The notes: generated by a model from the sequence alone, not told the origin. A DNA stretch of 6,394 nt from Thermoplasmata archaeon (GCA_030042955.1 JASHYQ010000284.1:1-6394), one strand, 5' to 3'. Counted from the first letter of the stretch, positions 1-5,447 are shown. Program-made: numbers and translations.

Positions 1-1145
1 ACGCACTCACGCTGCTCGACGTGCCGATGGCCCCGTACCCGTTCACGACGATTGAGCCGAATCGGGGCGTCGCGGCGGTCCGGGCTCCGTGTCCGCATAC
101 GGAGCGAGGGACTCCGTGCACCCCGGGCAACGCGAAATGCGTAGAGGGTACCCGCTGGGTGCCGGTTAGTCTCATCGATGTTCCAGGGCTGGTACCCGGC
201 GCCCACGAGGGCAAGGGGCTCGGCCACAAATTCCTGGACGACCTCCGGGCCGCCGACGGGTTCATCCAGGTCGTCGACCTCTCCGGAGCCACCGACGCCG
301 AAGGGCGGCTCGCGCCTCCGGGGAGCCAGGACCCGTCCGAGGAGGTGCAGTGGCTCGAGGAGGAGCTGGTCGACTGGGTCACCGAGATCCTCGGCCGGGA
401 CTTCGAACGGTCGGCGAGGAGTGTCGAGCTCGAGGGGAAGAAAGTCGAGGAGTTCCTCCAGCACCGGCTCACCGGACTCGCGGTCGGACCGACGGCGCTG
501 GCGGCTGCGCTCCGGGCGTCGCCGGTCGACCGGGCCCACCCGAGCCACTGGACCGAGGCTGAGCGCCGAGCCCTGGCGCGCGCCCTGCTCCGCGCTTCAA
601 AGCCTCGGCTCATCGCCGCCAACAAATGTGACCGCTCCGACGCGGCCCACCTGGAAACGCTCGCCGGCCGGGTCGACGACCTCCCGGTCGTCCCTACCGC
701 CGCCGACGCGGAGCTGACCCTCCGACGCGCCGCGCGTGCGGGGCTCGTCGAGTACAAGCCCGGAGACCCGAGCTTCTCCGTCCGGGACCCCGCCCGTCTC
801 TCGCCCGCTCAGGCGAAGGCGCTCGAGGCGCTGCGCACTATCCTCGCCCACTGGGGCGGGACCGGCGTCCAGACCTCGCTCGAGCGACTGGTCTTCGACC
901 GGCTCCACCAGATCGTGATCTACCCCGTCGAGGACGAGACCCACTGGACCGACACGCGCGGTCGGGTGCTCCCGGATGCCCTGCTCGTGCCGGCCGATAC
1001 CCCGGCCCGCGCCGTGGCGTATCGCGTGCATACCGACCTCGGGGAGCATTTCATCCGAGCGATCGATGGGCGGACCCACCGGGCCATCGGCGCGGACCAG
1101 CACCTCGCGCCGAACGCGGTCGTGCGGATCGTATCGCGCAAGTGA
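1..1145 (+). CDS. OBG/YchF-related GTPase with TGS domain (archaeal Ygr210-like subtype), 5' truncated
   Basis: The reading frame is open from position 3, and the codons before the first in-window start read ALTLLD, which continues into the conserved YPFTTIEPN segment (switch I/G2). The gene therefore begins before the window, and about 20 residues carrying the P-loop (G1) are missing; the GTG at 21 is not the true start. Visible in order: three Cys residues just before G3 (codons at about 90-140), as is typical of archaeal members; G3 DVPG at 177-188, followed by GLVPGAHEGKGLG; a helical insert; G4 NKCD at 621-632; a G5-like PTAADAE stretch; and a TGS domain from about 909 to the TGA at 1143-1145. 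The family is P-loop NTPases of the OBG/DRG/YchF group, thought to act with ribosomes, and TGS is an RNA- or regulator-binding fold. Bacterial YchF/OLA1 carries NxxE at G4 and prefers ATP, whereas NKCD here predicts guanine specificity. Annotation pipelines often label such genes ychF. The gene converges on the mevalonate kinase gene. Confidence 0.92.
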   Translation, partial: ALTLLDVPMAPYPFTTIEPNRGVAAVRAPCPHTERGTPCTPGNAKCVEGTRWVPVSLIDVPGLVPGAHEGKGLGHKFLDDLRAADGFIQVVDLSGATDAEGRLAPPGSQDPSEEVQWLEEELVDWVTEILGRDFERSARSVELEGKKVEEFLQHRLTGLAVGPTALAAALRASPVDRAHPSHWTEAERRALARALLRASKPRLIAANKCDRSDAAHLETLAGRVDDLPVVPTAADAELTLRRAARAGLVEYKPGDPSFSVRDPARLSPAQAKALEALRTILAHWGGTGVQTSLERLVFDRLHQIVIYPVEDETHWTDTRGRVLPDALLVPADTPARAVAYRVHTDLGEHFIRAIDGRTHRAIGADQHLAPNAVVRIVSRK

Positions 1146-1150
1146 TGGCA

Positions 1151-1168
1151 GGCCCCGATCAGGGGGCC
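1151..1168. repeat. Inverted repeat at the convergent stop codons
   Basis: GGCCCC (1151-1156) and GGGGCC (1163-1168) form a perfect 6-bp GC stem with a 6-nt loop. It lies between the GTPase stop (1143-1145) and the last codons of mevalonate kinase, whose stop is at 1159-1161. It could mark or pause the ends of the two converging transcripts. There is no T-rich tract, which is the usual archaeal termination signal, so a terminator role is only a suggestion, and GC-rich hairpins arise easily by chance here. Confidence 0.3.
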
Positions 1169-2136
1169 GAGAGCAGAGCGGCACCGTGGCGTGCCGGGCG
1201 CACGACAAAGGGGAGGCCCCCGGCGCGCGCGAGCCGCCGCACTAGCTCGGTCTCGGCTCCCGGGCGTGGGAGGGCCACGACCGAGCCGCCGGCGCCTGCG
1301 CCCGTGAGCTTCGCACCCTCGGCCGCGGGCCGGGCGGCCTCGAGCAGCGCCTCGATCCGCGGGTGAGAAACCCCGACCTCCCGGAGCAACTCCTGGTTCC
1401 GGTCCATGAGCTTCGCGGCGGCCGCCCGGTCGCCTGCGGCGACGGCCTCGGTCCCTTCGGTCGCGACGCGCCGGAACTCGTCGAGGAGCGCCGGCCCGTC
1501 GGGGCGGGCCAACCGAGCGCCCACGGCCCGTACCGCGTCCCCGGTCGCACGCGGTACCCCGGTGTGGGCCACAACCCAGACCCAGCCGGGGTCGGCCACG
1601 CGCCCAACGCGCCACGACCGGTCCCCGTCCCGCACCGTCCACAGGGGCTCGCCCACCCCCGCTCCGTTGACCGTGAGAAAACCCCCCGCTACCGCGGCGC
1701 TGGTGTCGCCCGGGCTCCCCACCCCTTGCGCCCCGCGTTCCACCTCAAAGCTCCGCTGGGCCAACGCCGGGCGGTCAATCCCCCCTGTCGTCGACGAGAG
1801 CGCGCAGGTCAGGGCGGCCGACAAGGCAGCGGACGAGCCGAGTCCCGCCCCTCGGGGAATTCGGGAGACCGCCCGCACGTCCACCGGTTGAGCGCCGGCC
1901 CACGGGCTCTGGATGATGGAGCGGAAGTACGGGTGGCGCTCGGCGGCCCCCGGGTCCCCGTTGAGCGACCAGCGGGGCGCGGGTCGGACTACGACCTGCG
2001 TCGAAAGGTCGATCGCGAAGAGGAGCTCGGGGGCGCCGTGGACCACCGCGTGCTCGCCGAAGACGATGCACTTCCCCGGGGCCTGCGCCGAGAGCGGCAG
2101 CCGGCCGGCCGGGATCGGTTCCAATCCCTCGGTCAC
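1159..2136 (-). CDS. mvk: Mevalonate kinase (archaeal GHMP kinase)
   Basis: Phosphorylates mevalonate to 5-phosphomevalonate with ATP in the cytoplasm, on the route to isopentenyl diphosphate and archaeal ether lipids. The 325-residue protein has the three GHMP motifs: motif 1 APGKCIVFGEHAVVHG (residues 19-34), the ATP loop PRGAGLGSSAALS (94-106) and KLTGAGAGGS (276-285). SPGDTS with Asp144 matches the catalytic-Asp segment of archaeal enzymes of the Methanocaldococcus type, and Glu131 and Lys22 are in the expected places. Length is slightly above the roughly 310 residues usual in archaea. I chose GTG at 2136 over an upstream in-frame start at 2208 because it has a strong Shine-Dalgarno (GGGAGGGG, 2150-2143) six bases away. 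It also forms a GTGA overlap with the Trm56 stop, which implies coupled translation. It is the last gene of the operon. Other GHMP kinases (phosphomevalonate or homoserine kinase) are less likely given the motif match. Confidence 0.9.
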   Translation of the reverse strand: MTEGLEPIPAGRLPLSAQAPGKCIVFGEHAVVHGAPELLFAIDLSTQVVVRPAPRWSLNGDPGAAERHPYFRSIIQSPWAGAQPVDVRAVSRIPRGAGLGSSAALSAALTCALSSTTGGIDRPALAQRSFEVERGAQGVGSPGDTSAAVAGGFLTVNGAGVGEPLWTVRDGDRSWRVGRVADPGWVWVVAHTGVPRATGDAVRAVGARLARPDGPALLDEFRRVATEGTEAVAAGDRAAAAKLMDRNQELLREVGVSHPRIEALLEAARPAAEGAKLTGAGAGGSVVALPRPGAETELVRRLARAGGLPFVVRPARHGAALLSAP

Positions 2137-2702
2137 TTCGTTCCCCTCCCCCCTACGACGCGCTTGCCGCGTGCCTGGGGCACGACCGTCCGTCGGGCTC
2201 CCGGCCACGGACCCGGACCGGGCACGCCGAAGAGTTGCGTGAGGAAGACGGCGACCGCGGCAACCTCGCTGTGGGGCTGATGCCCGACCGCCACGTTGTA
2301 GGTGGCGAGCCGGTAGAGGTCGGGAGGAACCTTCGCGCCCCCGACGACGAGCAGGACGCTCCGGGCCCGAGTTAGCTTCGGGCGGACCTTGGCGAGCGGA
2401 AGGCCGTACATGGTGAGGTGGACGACCGGCCCGTCGAACGCGCGCACCGCCCGGCGCCAGTCTGGCGTCCCTACCACCTCGAAGGCGCCGCCCCAGCCCT
2501 CCCCGACCGCCGCGACGCGACGGGCGAGGTCGGGGTCAGGGGGGTGGAGGAGCATCCGCTCCGCCCCGAACGCGCGGGCCGCGAGCGCGAGGTGGGTCGT
2601 CAGTCGGGGGTCCCGACCGGGACGATGGCCGACCCGGAGGACCGAGACGGCGACCCGTCTATTCCGCGGGCTCCGCCTGGAACCGCTCGATCCGGTGACC
2701 AC
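2133..2702 (-). CDS. trm56: tRNA (cytidine(56)-2'-O)-methyltransferase, aTrm56
   Basis: Archaea-specific SPOUT methylase that 2'-O-methylates C56 in the tRNA T-loop using S-adenosylmethionine, stabilising the D-loop/T-loop contact. Family signatures in the 189-residue product: VLRVGHRPGRDPRLTTH (residues 21-37), WGG (70-72), HLTMYG (95-100), VVGGAKVP (119-126) and the knot region YNVAVGHQPHSEVAA (135-149). Length is near the usual 175-190. The start is GTG at 2702, because no ATG, GTG or TTG occurs between it and the conserved core. A GGAG lies only four bases upstream of it. This forces a 44-nt overlap with the preceding winged-helix gene and adds about 16 basic residues before the first strand. 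The last roughly 25 residues are Gly/Pro/Arg-rich and look disordered. The stop overlaps the mevalonate kinase GTG (GTGA). Confidence 0.93.
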   Translation of the reverse strand: MVTGSSGSRRSPRNRRVAVSVLRVGHRPGRDPRLTTHLALAARAFGAERMLLHPPDPDLARRVAAVGEGWGGAFEVVGTPDWRRAVRAFDGPVVHLTMYGLPLAKVRPKLTRARSVLLVVGGAKVPPDLYRLATYNVAVGHQPHSEVAAVAVFLTQLFGVPGPGPWPGARRTVVPQARGKRVVGGRGTK

Positions 2703-3183
2703 GGTACTCCAGCCTGTCCGAGCGTTTGACGAGGGCCTTCAGCCGCGTCGGGCTCATCCCGAGCTCCTCCGCGGTATCGGAGAAGAACCGTCCCTCGGGC
2801 CCGACCGCGGCGTGGATCTTCTCCTCCAGCTTCGCGTACTCCTTGGGGCTCATCATCGCGATCGCGAGGACCTCGGAGATCTCGGCGAGGGGGGAGGTCG
2901 TGTTGATGTTGATCGTGGAGTAGTAGAAGTGGTAGCTCTTGTCGGGTTGCTTCCGCCCCTCGCGGGCGACCCAGCGGGTGTCGATGAGACGGAGCTTCTC
3001 GAAGAACGCGAGCGTCTTGACGCCCTCGGCGCCGAACTCCTTCTGCACGTCCTCGACGGTCAGCCAGCTCTCCCCAAGCCGGGTGACGAGCTTGAGCTTG
3101 AGGGGCGAGTCCACGGCTCGGAGGATCGGGACGAGGTCGCTCACGTCGTTGATGACTTTGATGCGATGCATCGTGGCGGCCAC
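2659..3183 (-). CDS. Winged-helix DNA-binding protein (ArsR-like N-terminus, possible second HTH), function unknown
   Basis: A 174-residue protein with no signal peptide or membrane segment. Residues about 15-75 (ILRAVDSPLKLKLVTRL onward, then LTVEDVQKEFG) read as the helices of an ArsR/MarR-like winged helix. The aromatic, alternating YHFYYSTININTT stretch (about 104-116) looks like its beta wing. The C-terminal part, FFSDTAEELGMSPTRLKALV followed by LEYRGHRIERF, looks like another HTH plus strands, so the protein may carry two HTH units. No cysteine metal site is seen, so metal sensing is unlikely. The start is GTG at 3183 because two overlapping SD motifs (3202-3194) sit 10-12 nt upstream. 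The ATG at 3171 would be 22-24 nt from them, making GTG the better choice. It lies seven bases after Nop10 and overlaps Trm56 by 44 nt. Position suggests an operon regulator or an RNA/DNA-binding accessory factor. I do not recognise a characterised homologue. Confidence 0.75.
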   Translation of the reverse strand: MAATMHRIKVINDVSDLVPILRAVDSPLKLKLVTRLGESWLTVEDVQKEFGAEGVKTLAFFEKLRLIDTRWVAREGRKQPDKSYHFYYSTININTTSPLAEISEVLAIAMMSPKEYAKLEEKIHAAVGPEGRFFSDTAEELGMSPTRLKALVKRSDRLEYRGHRIERFQAEPAE

Positions 3184-3190
3184 GAGCGGT

Positions 3191-3373
3191 TCACTCCCCT
3201 CCCGCCCCTAAGGGGGCCGCATCCCGTAGCATGCGGCGGTACTTCCCATACCGGTCCCCCGGGTCGAAGCGGGCGGGGTGGGGGGTGCGGGTCGGGCCGT
3301 GGCAGTCCGGGCACTCCCCCCGGAAGGTGTAACGGGCGCAGGCGCGGCAGACGCGCAGGATCGACTCGGTCAT
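3191..3373 (-). CDS. nop10: Nop10, H/ACA ribonucleoprotein subunit
   Basis: A 60-residue protein that bridges Cbf5 and L7Ae in archaeal H/ACA guide RNPs, which convert uridine to pseudouridine in rRNA. The N-terminal zinc ribbon has Cys9-x2-Cys12 and Cys21-x2-Cys24. It is followed by the hallmark linker and helix TPHPARFDPGDRYGKYRRML (residues 30-49), which contacts Cbf5. Length matches the family (about 55-65). The ATG at 3373 overlaps the aIF2-alpha TGA as ATGA, with no strong SD, so translation is probably coupled to aIF2-alpha. The aIF2-alpha/Nop10 neighbourhood is common in archaea. The gene is short and lies inside a longer open frame on the same strand whose upstream portion is out of frame with aIF2-alpha and not real. 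Confidence 0.93.
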   Translation of the reverse strand: MTESILRVCRACARYTFRGECPDCHGPTRTPHPARFDPGDRYGKYRRMLRDAAPLGAGGE

Positions 3374-4146
3374 GCCCGGGTGAAGGAGCCCTCGCCTCCG
3401 GCACCCTTGATCGACCTCACGGCCGCCTCCGTCGCCTTCTTGAGGGTCTCCTCCGCGGCCTTGTACTGGCTCGCGGCGACGCGAATGCGGTACCGGGGGG
3501 CCCCGACGTACTGGACCTCGATCGACTCCGGGTCGACCTTCTCGGCCGCGAGGAGCGCCGCGCGCACGTGGTCGACCCCGTTCGGGCTCGGGTCGGAGAT
3601 CTCGAGGGTCCCGAGGATGGTGACGTGCGGGGGGACGATGTTCTCCGCGGCGACCTTCAGGAAGGCGGTCGTCCACGGCACCTTCTCGTTCTCCTTCTGG
3701 AACCGTTTCGGGTCGGCCGAGGCGACCTCGAACGCCTGGAAGAGCGAGCCATACTTCTCCACGAGACCCGGGCCAAACTGGTCGACCGCCTCGTCGGGCT
3801 TCACCTTGAGCGCGGTCGCCACCTGCTCGATGAGCCGCATCGCCCGGATCTCGTTCTTCCAGGCCTGGGTCTTCTCGCGGCGCTGGTGGTCGTTGATCCG
3901 CTTGAGGGAGAGGTCGATCTGGTTCTTCACCGGGTCGATGCGCAAGACGCGGGCGACGATCTTCTGGCCCTCGCGGATGTGGTCCCGGATGTACTTGACC
4001 CACCCCGTGGCGACCTCGGAGAGGTGGATGAACGCCTCGCGCCCGTTGTACTCGTCCAAGGTGACGAAGGCGCCGAAGTTCCGAATCGAGGTGACCGTGC
4101 CGATGACCAGCTCCCCCTCTTCGGGGTACTCCGCGCGCAGTGGCAT
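3370..4146 (-). CDS. Translation initiation factor aIF2 subunit alpha
   Basis: Alpha subunit of the aIF2 heterotrimer, which delivers initiator Met-tRNA to the small ribosomal subunit. The 258 residues match the family length. The N-terminal S1/OB domain spans about 9-85 (GELVIGTVTSIRNFGAFV, then FIHLSEVATGWVKYIRDHIREGQ and VLRIDPVKNQIDLSLKRI). A helical domain follows at about 86-170. The alpha/beta C-terminal domain from about 175 (VTILGTLEISDPSPNG through RIRVAA) is the part known to bind the gamma subunit. By hand alignment the regulatory Ser51 of eukaryotic eIF2-alpha corresponds to Tyr52 here, so the classical kinase control is not expected. The start is ATG at 4146, 18 nt after eS27, with only a weak GGCGGG upstream. 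Confidence 0.96.
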   Translation of the reverse strand: MPLRAEYPEEGELVIGTVTSIRNFGAFVTLDEYNGREAFIHLSEVATGWVKYIRDHIREGQKIVARVLRIDPVKNQIDLSLKRINDHQRREKTQAWKNEIRAMRLIEQVATALKVKPDEAVDQFGPGLVEKYGSLFQAFEVASADPKRFQKENEKVPWTTAFLKVAAENIVPPHVTILGTLEISDPSPNGVDHVRAALLAAEKVDPESIEVQYVGAPRYRIRVAASQYKAAEETLKKATEAAVRSIKGAGGEGSFTRA

Positions 4147-4164
4147 AGTTGGCCGCGGACCCGC

Positions 4165-4347
4165 CTAGCCCGACACGGGGCGAACGAACTCGCCCCGCAG
4201 CTTGGCCTGCCCGCCGGTGGGGGTCGCAAGGGTCGCCCCGCAGACGGTGCAGTTGACAGTGGTCGCCGGTCGGCTGAAGACGGTCTGCTCGGTGGAGCAG
4301 TCGGGGCACTTCACAATCCAGAACGGGGACGGCGCGCGCGTGGGCAA
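4165..4347 (-). CDS. rps27e: 30S ribosomal protein eS27 (S27e)
   Basis: Small-subunit zinc-ribbon protein shared by archaea and eukaryotes. Cys14-x2-Cys17 and Cys33-x2-Cys36 are the zinc ligands, embedded in VKCPDC, ATTVNCTVCG and the family signature LATPTGG (residues 40-46). The start is the uncertain point. TTG at 4347 gives 60 residues with an N-terminal PTRAPSPFWIVKC segment that fits the usual short extension before the first Cys pair. However, the only SD-like motif (GGAGG, 4352-4348) abuts this TTG with no spacer. The next candidate, GTG at 4314, would remove that extension and leave 49 residues, shorter than the family. I prefer TTG on conservation. It begins four bases after the eL42 stop. 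Confidence 0.93.
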   Translation of the reverse strand: MPTRAPSPFWIVKCPDCSTEQTVFSRPATTVNCTVCGATLATPTGGQAKLRGEFVRPVSG

Positions 4348-4352
4348 CCTCC
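4348..4352 (-). promoter_or_regulatory. Shine-Dalgarno-like GGAGG abutting the eS27 start
   Basis: On the minus strand, GGAGG begins inside the eL42 stop (TAGGAGG) and runs directly into the TTG chosen as the eS27 start, with zero spacing. Other SD motifs in the window sit about 4-12 nt from their starts. It may act in reinitiation after eL42, or the true initiation point may differ from TTG. Confidence 0.5.
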
Positions 4353-4636
4353 TAGTGGTGCTCCACGAGCTCGAGCTGGCTCGCCCGCCAGCTGGCGGGC
4401 TTGACGATGTACTTGCACTTCTTGCACTTGAACCTCAGGTTGACGCGGCGCACCGCCTTCGCCCGGCCCTCGGGCTTTGGGCGGGGAAACCCTCCATAGC
4501 CCCGGGTGGCCCGCCGGAACCGGCGCTGCCCCCAGGCGAGCTCGGAGGCGGTGCGTTTCTTGTCCTTCTCGACGTCGTGCTCCGTGTGCACCTTGCACTT
4601 CGGGCAGTAGGTCGAGATGACCTTCGGATAGTGCAT
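4352..4636 (-). CDS. rpl44e: 50S ribosomal protein eL42 (L44e)
   Basis: A large-subunit protein lining the tRNA E site, 94 residues, normal length. Zinc ligands are Cys11-x2-Cys14 and Cys71-x2-Cys74. The central conserved run KRTASELAWGQRRFRR and the E-site loop YGGFPRPKP (residues 47-55) are diagnostic. The loop keeps its prolines, the region where cycloheximide-resistance substitutions occur in eukaryotes. The start is ATG at 4636. No SD precedes it, and a TATA-like box lies about 28 nt upstream, so the transcript is probably leaderless or nearly so. First gene of the seven-gene minus-strand operon. Confidence 0.97.
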   Translation of the reverse strand: MHYPKVISTYCPKCKVHTEHDVEKDKKRTASELAWGQRRFRRATRGYGGFPRPKPEGRAKAVRRVNLRFKCKKCKYIVKPASWRASQLELVEHH

Positions 4637-4658
4637 CGGGCGCCGCCGAGTCGCGTTT

Positions 4659-4667
4659 GGTATTTAG
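4659..4667 (-). promoter_or_regulatory. Probable TATA box for the eL42 operon
   Basis: The minus strand reads CTAAATACC, an AT-rich island in very GC-rich DNA and close to an archaeal box A. Archaeal transcription usually starts about 25-27 nt downstream of the box centre, which places the start near 4637, at the eL42 ATG. This agrees with the absence of an SD there. Confidence 0.55.
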
Positions 4668-4688
4668 GCTTGAGGGCGCGTCGGGGGT

Positions 4689-4732
4689 CCGGCCGTCGGG
4701 CTCGGTTCCTCGGCGAGAATCCGGCCGTTGGG
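4689..4732. repeat. Imperfect 12-nt direct repeat in the divergent promoter region
   Basis: CCGGCCGTCGGG (4689-4700) and CCGGCCGTTGGG (4721-4732) match at 11 of 12 positions and start 32 nt apart, about three helical turns. Both lie between the two TATA-like boxes, where an operator serving both operons might sit. Each contains the palindrome CGGCCG. The GC bias makes a chance match possible. The rest of the 172-nt gap shows no RNA gene. Confidence 0.35.
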
Positions 4733-4754
4733 TGGGTTCGCCGGGGCGCCAAGC

Positions 4755-4763
4755 CTTAAGTAA
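4755..4763 (+). promoter_or_regulatory. Probable TATA box for the uL1 operon
   Basis: CTTAAGTAA is the AT-rich island upstream of the uL1 gene. A start about 26 nt downstream (near 4785) would give a leader of about 24 nt that contains the SD of uL1. The match to box A is moderate. Confidence 0.5.
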
Positions 4764-4793
4764 GTGGGCTTTCTCGGCGGCGCCGCCCTCTCC

Positions 4794-4800
4794 GAGGGGG
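4794..4800 (+). promoter_or_regulatory. Shine-Dalgarno site of uL1
   Basis: GAGGGGG lies eight bases upstream of the ATG at 4809. It decides that start over the in-frame GTG at 4764, which overlaps the TATA-like box and has no SD. Confidence 0.7.
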
Positions 4801-4808
4801 TTACATCG

Positions 4809-5447
4809 ATGCCCGACCGACCGTCCGTGGAGGCCGTCACTGAGGCCCTCGAGAAGGCCCCGGAACGCAAGTTCCCCGAGACCGTCGAGCTCTCCGTGAA
4901 CCTCAAGGACCTCGACCTCGCGATCCCCAAGAACCGGATCGAGGACGACGTCCCGCTGCCCAACGGGAGGGGCAAGACCGTCAAGGTTGCCGTGTTCGGC
5001 TCGCCCGAGCTCGGCCAGAAGGTCCGGGCGGTCGCTGACTCCGTGATCACTCCCGCGGAGCTGGACGAGCTCGCGAAGGACCCGAAGGCCGCGAAGCGCC
5101 TGGTCGAGGAGGTCGACTTCTTCCTCGCCGAGGCCCCGATGATGCCCGCGATCGGTAAGCGGCTCGGCACCGTCCTTGGGCCGCGCGGCAAGATGCCCCG
5201 CCCGGTGCCGCCGGGGACCGACCCGAGCAACCTCATCGGCGCGTTGAAGCGCTCGGTGCGGGTCCGCTCGAAGGGCAACCGGACCTTCCACGTGCCGGTC
5301 GGGATTCGCTCGATGCCGCCGGATCAACTTGCGCAGAATATCGACGCAGCGCTCCAGCGGATCGTCGGCAAGCTCGAGCGCGGCCGAACCAACATCGAGT
5401 CTGTCTACGTCAAGACGACCATGGGCCCGGCCGTCCGGATCTGGTAG
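4809..5447 (+). CDS. rpl1: 50S ribosomal protein uL1
   Basis: Binds the L1 stalk of 23S rRNA and helps release E-site tRNA. The 212 residues are the normal archaeal length. Archaeal features include the start VEAVTEALEKAPERKFPETVEL, then LDLAIPKNRIEDDVPLPNGRGK, the signature GPRGKMPRPVPP in domain II, and the closing SVYVKTTMGPAVRIW. The start at 4809 is set by the SD and by homology. It heads the uL1-uL10-P1 operon; the SD of uL10 overlaps its TAG stop. In methanogens L1 represses its own L1-L10-L12 mRNA by binding an rRNA-like structure; such control is plausible here but I did not identify the site. uL11, often just upstream in other archaea, is absent, as in the three-gene Methanococcus arrangement. 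Confidence 0.97.
   Translation: MPDRPSVEAVTEALEKAPERKFPETVELSVNLKDLDLAIPKNRIEDDVPLPNGRGKTVKVAVFGSPELGQKVRAVADSVITPAELDELAKDPKAAKRLVEEVDFFLAEAPMMPAIGKRLGTVLGPRGKMPRPVPPGTDPSNLIGALKRSVRVRSKGNRTFHVPVGIRSMPPDQLAQNIDAALQRIVGKLERGRTNIESVYVKTTMGPAVRIW

Noticed and set aside
2136..2208. Upstream in-frame start giving a 349-residue mevalonate kinase
   Set aside because: The extra 24 residues are Arg/Gly-rich and precede the conserved fold, and GTG 2136 has a perfectly spaced SD and the GTGA overlap.
1363..2280. 305-codon plus-strand open frame opposite mevalonate kinase
   Set aside because: Mirrors the mevalonate kinase gene, has Pro/Arg/Gly-rich sequence and lacks any recognisable motif or good SD context.
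3374..4309. Long minus-strand frame extending upstream of Nop10
   Set aside because: Only its last 60 codons, from ATG 3373, are a real gene (Nop10). The upstream portion lies out of frame over aIF2-alpha and eS27.
2389..4404. 671-codon open frame on the plus strand
   Set aside because: It runs antisense to six convincing genes (Trm56 to eL42), has low-complexity Arg/Gly/Leu-rich composition and no domain. High GC removes stop codons in the opposite frames.
4731..4760. GGGTTCG segment resembling a tRNA T-arm
   Set aside because: No matching acceptor, anticodon or D-arm pairing could be built around it; the similarity is limited to a few bases.
4773..4796. Possible hairpin CTCGG...CCGAG and the palindrome GGCGGCGCCGCC before uL1, considered as a leader switch hiding the SD
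   Set aside because: If the TATA-like box at 4755-4763 is right, transcription begins near 4785, so the 5' arm is not in the mRNA. GC-rich palindromes are also expected by chance here.
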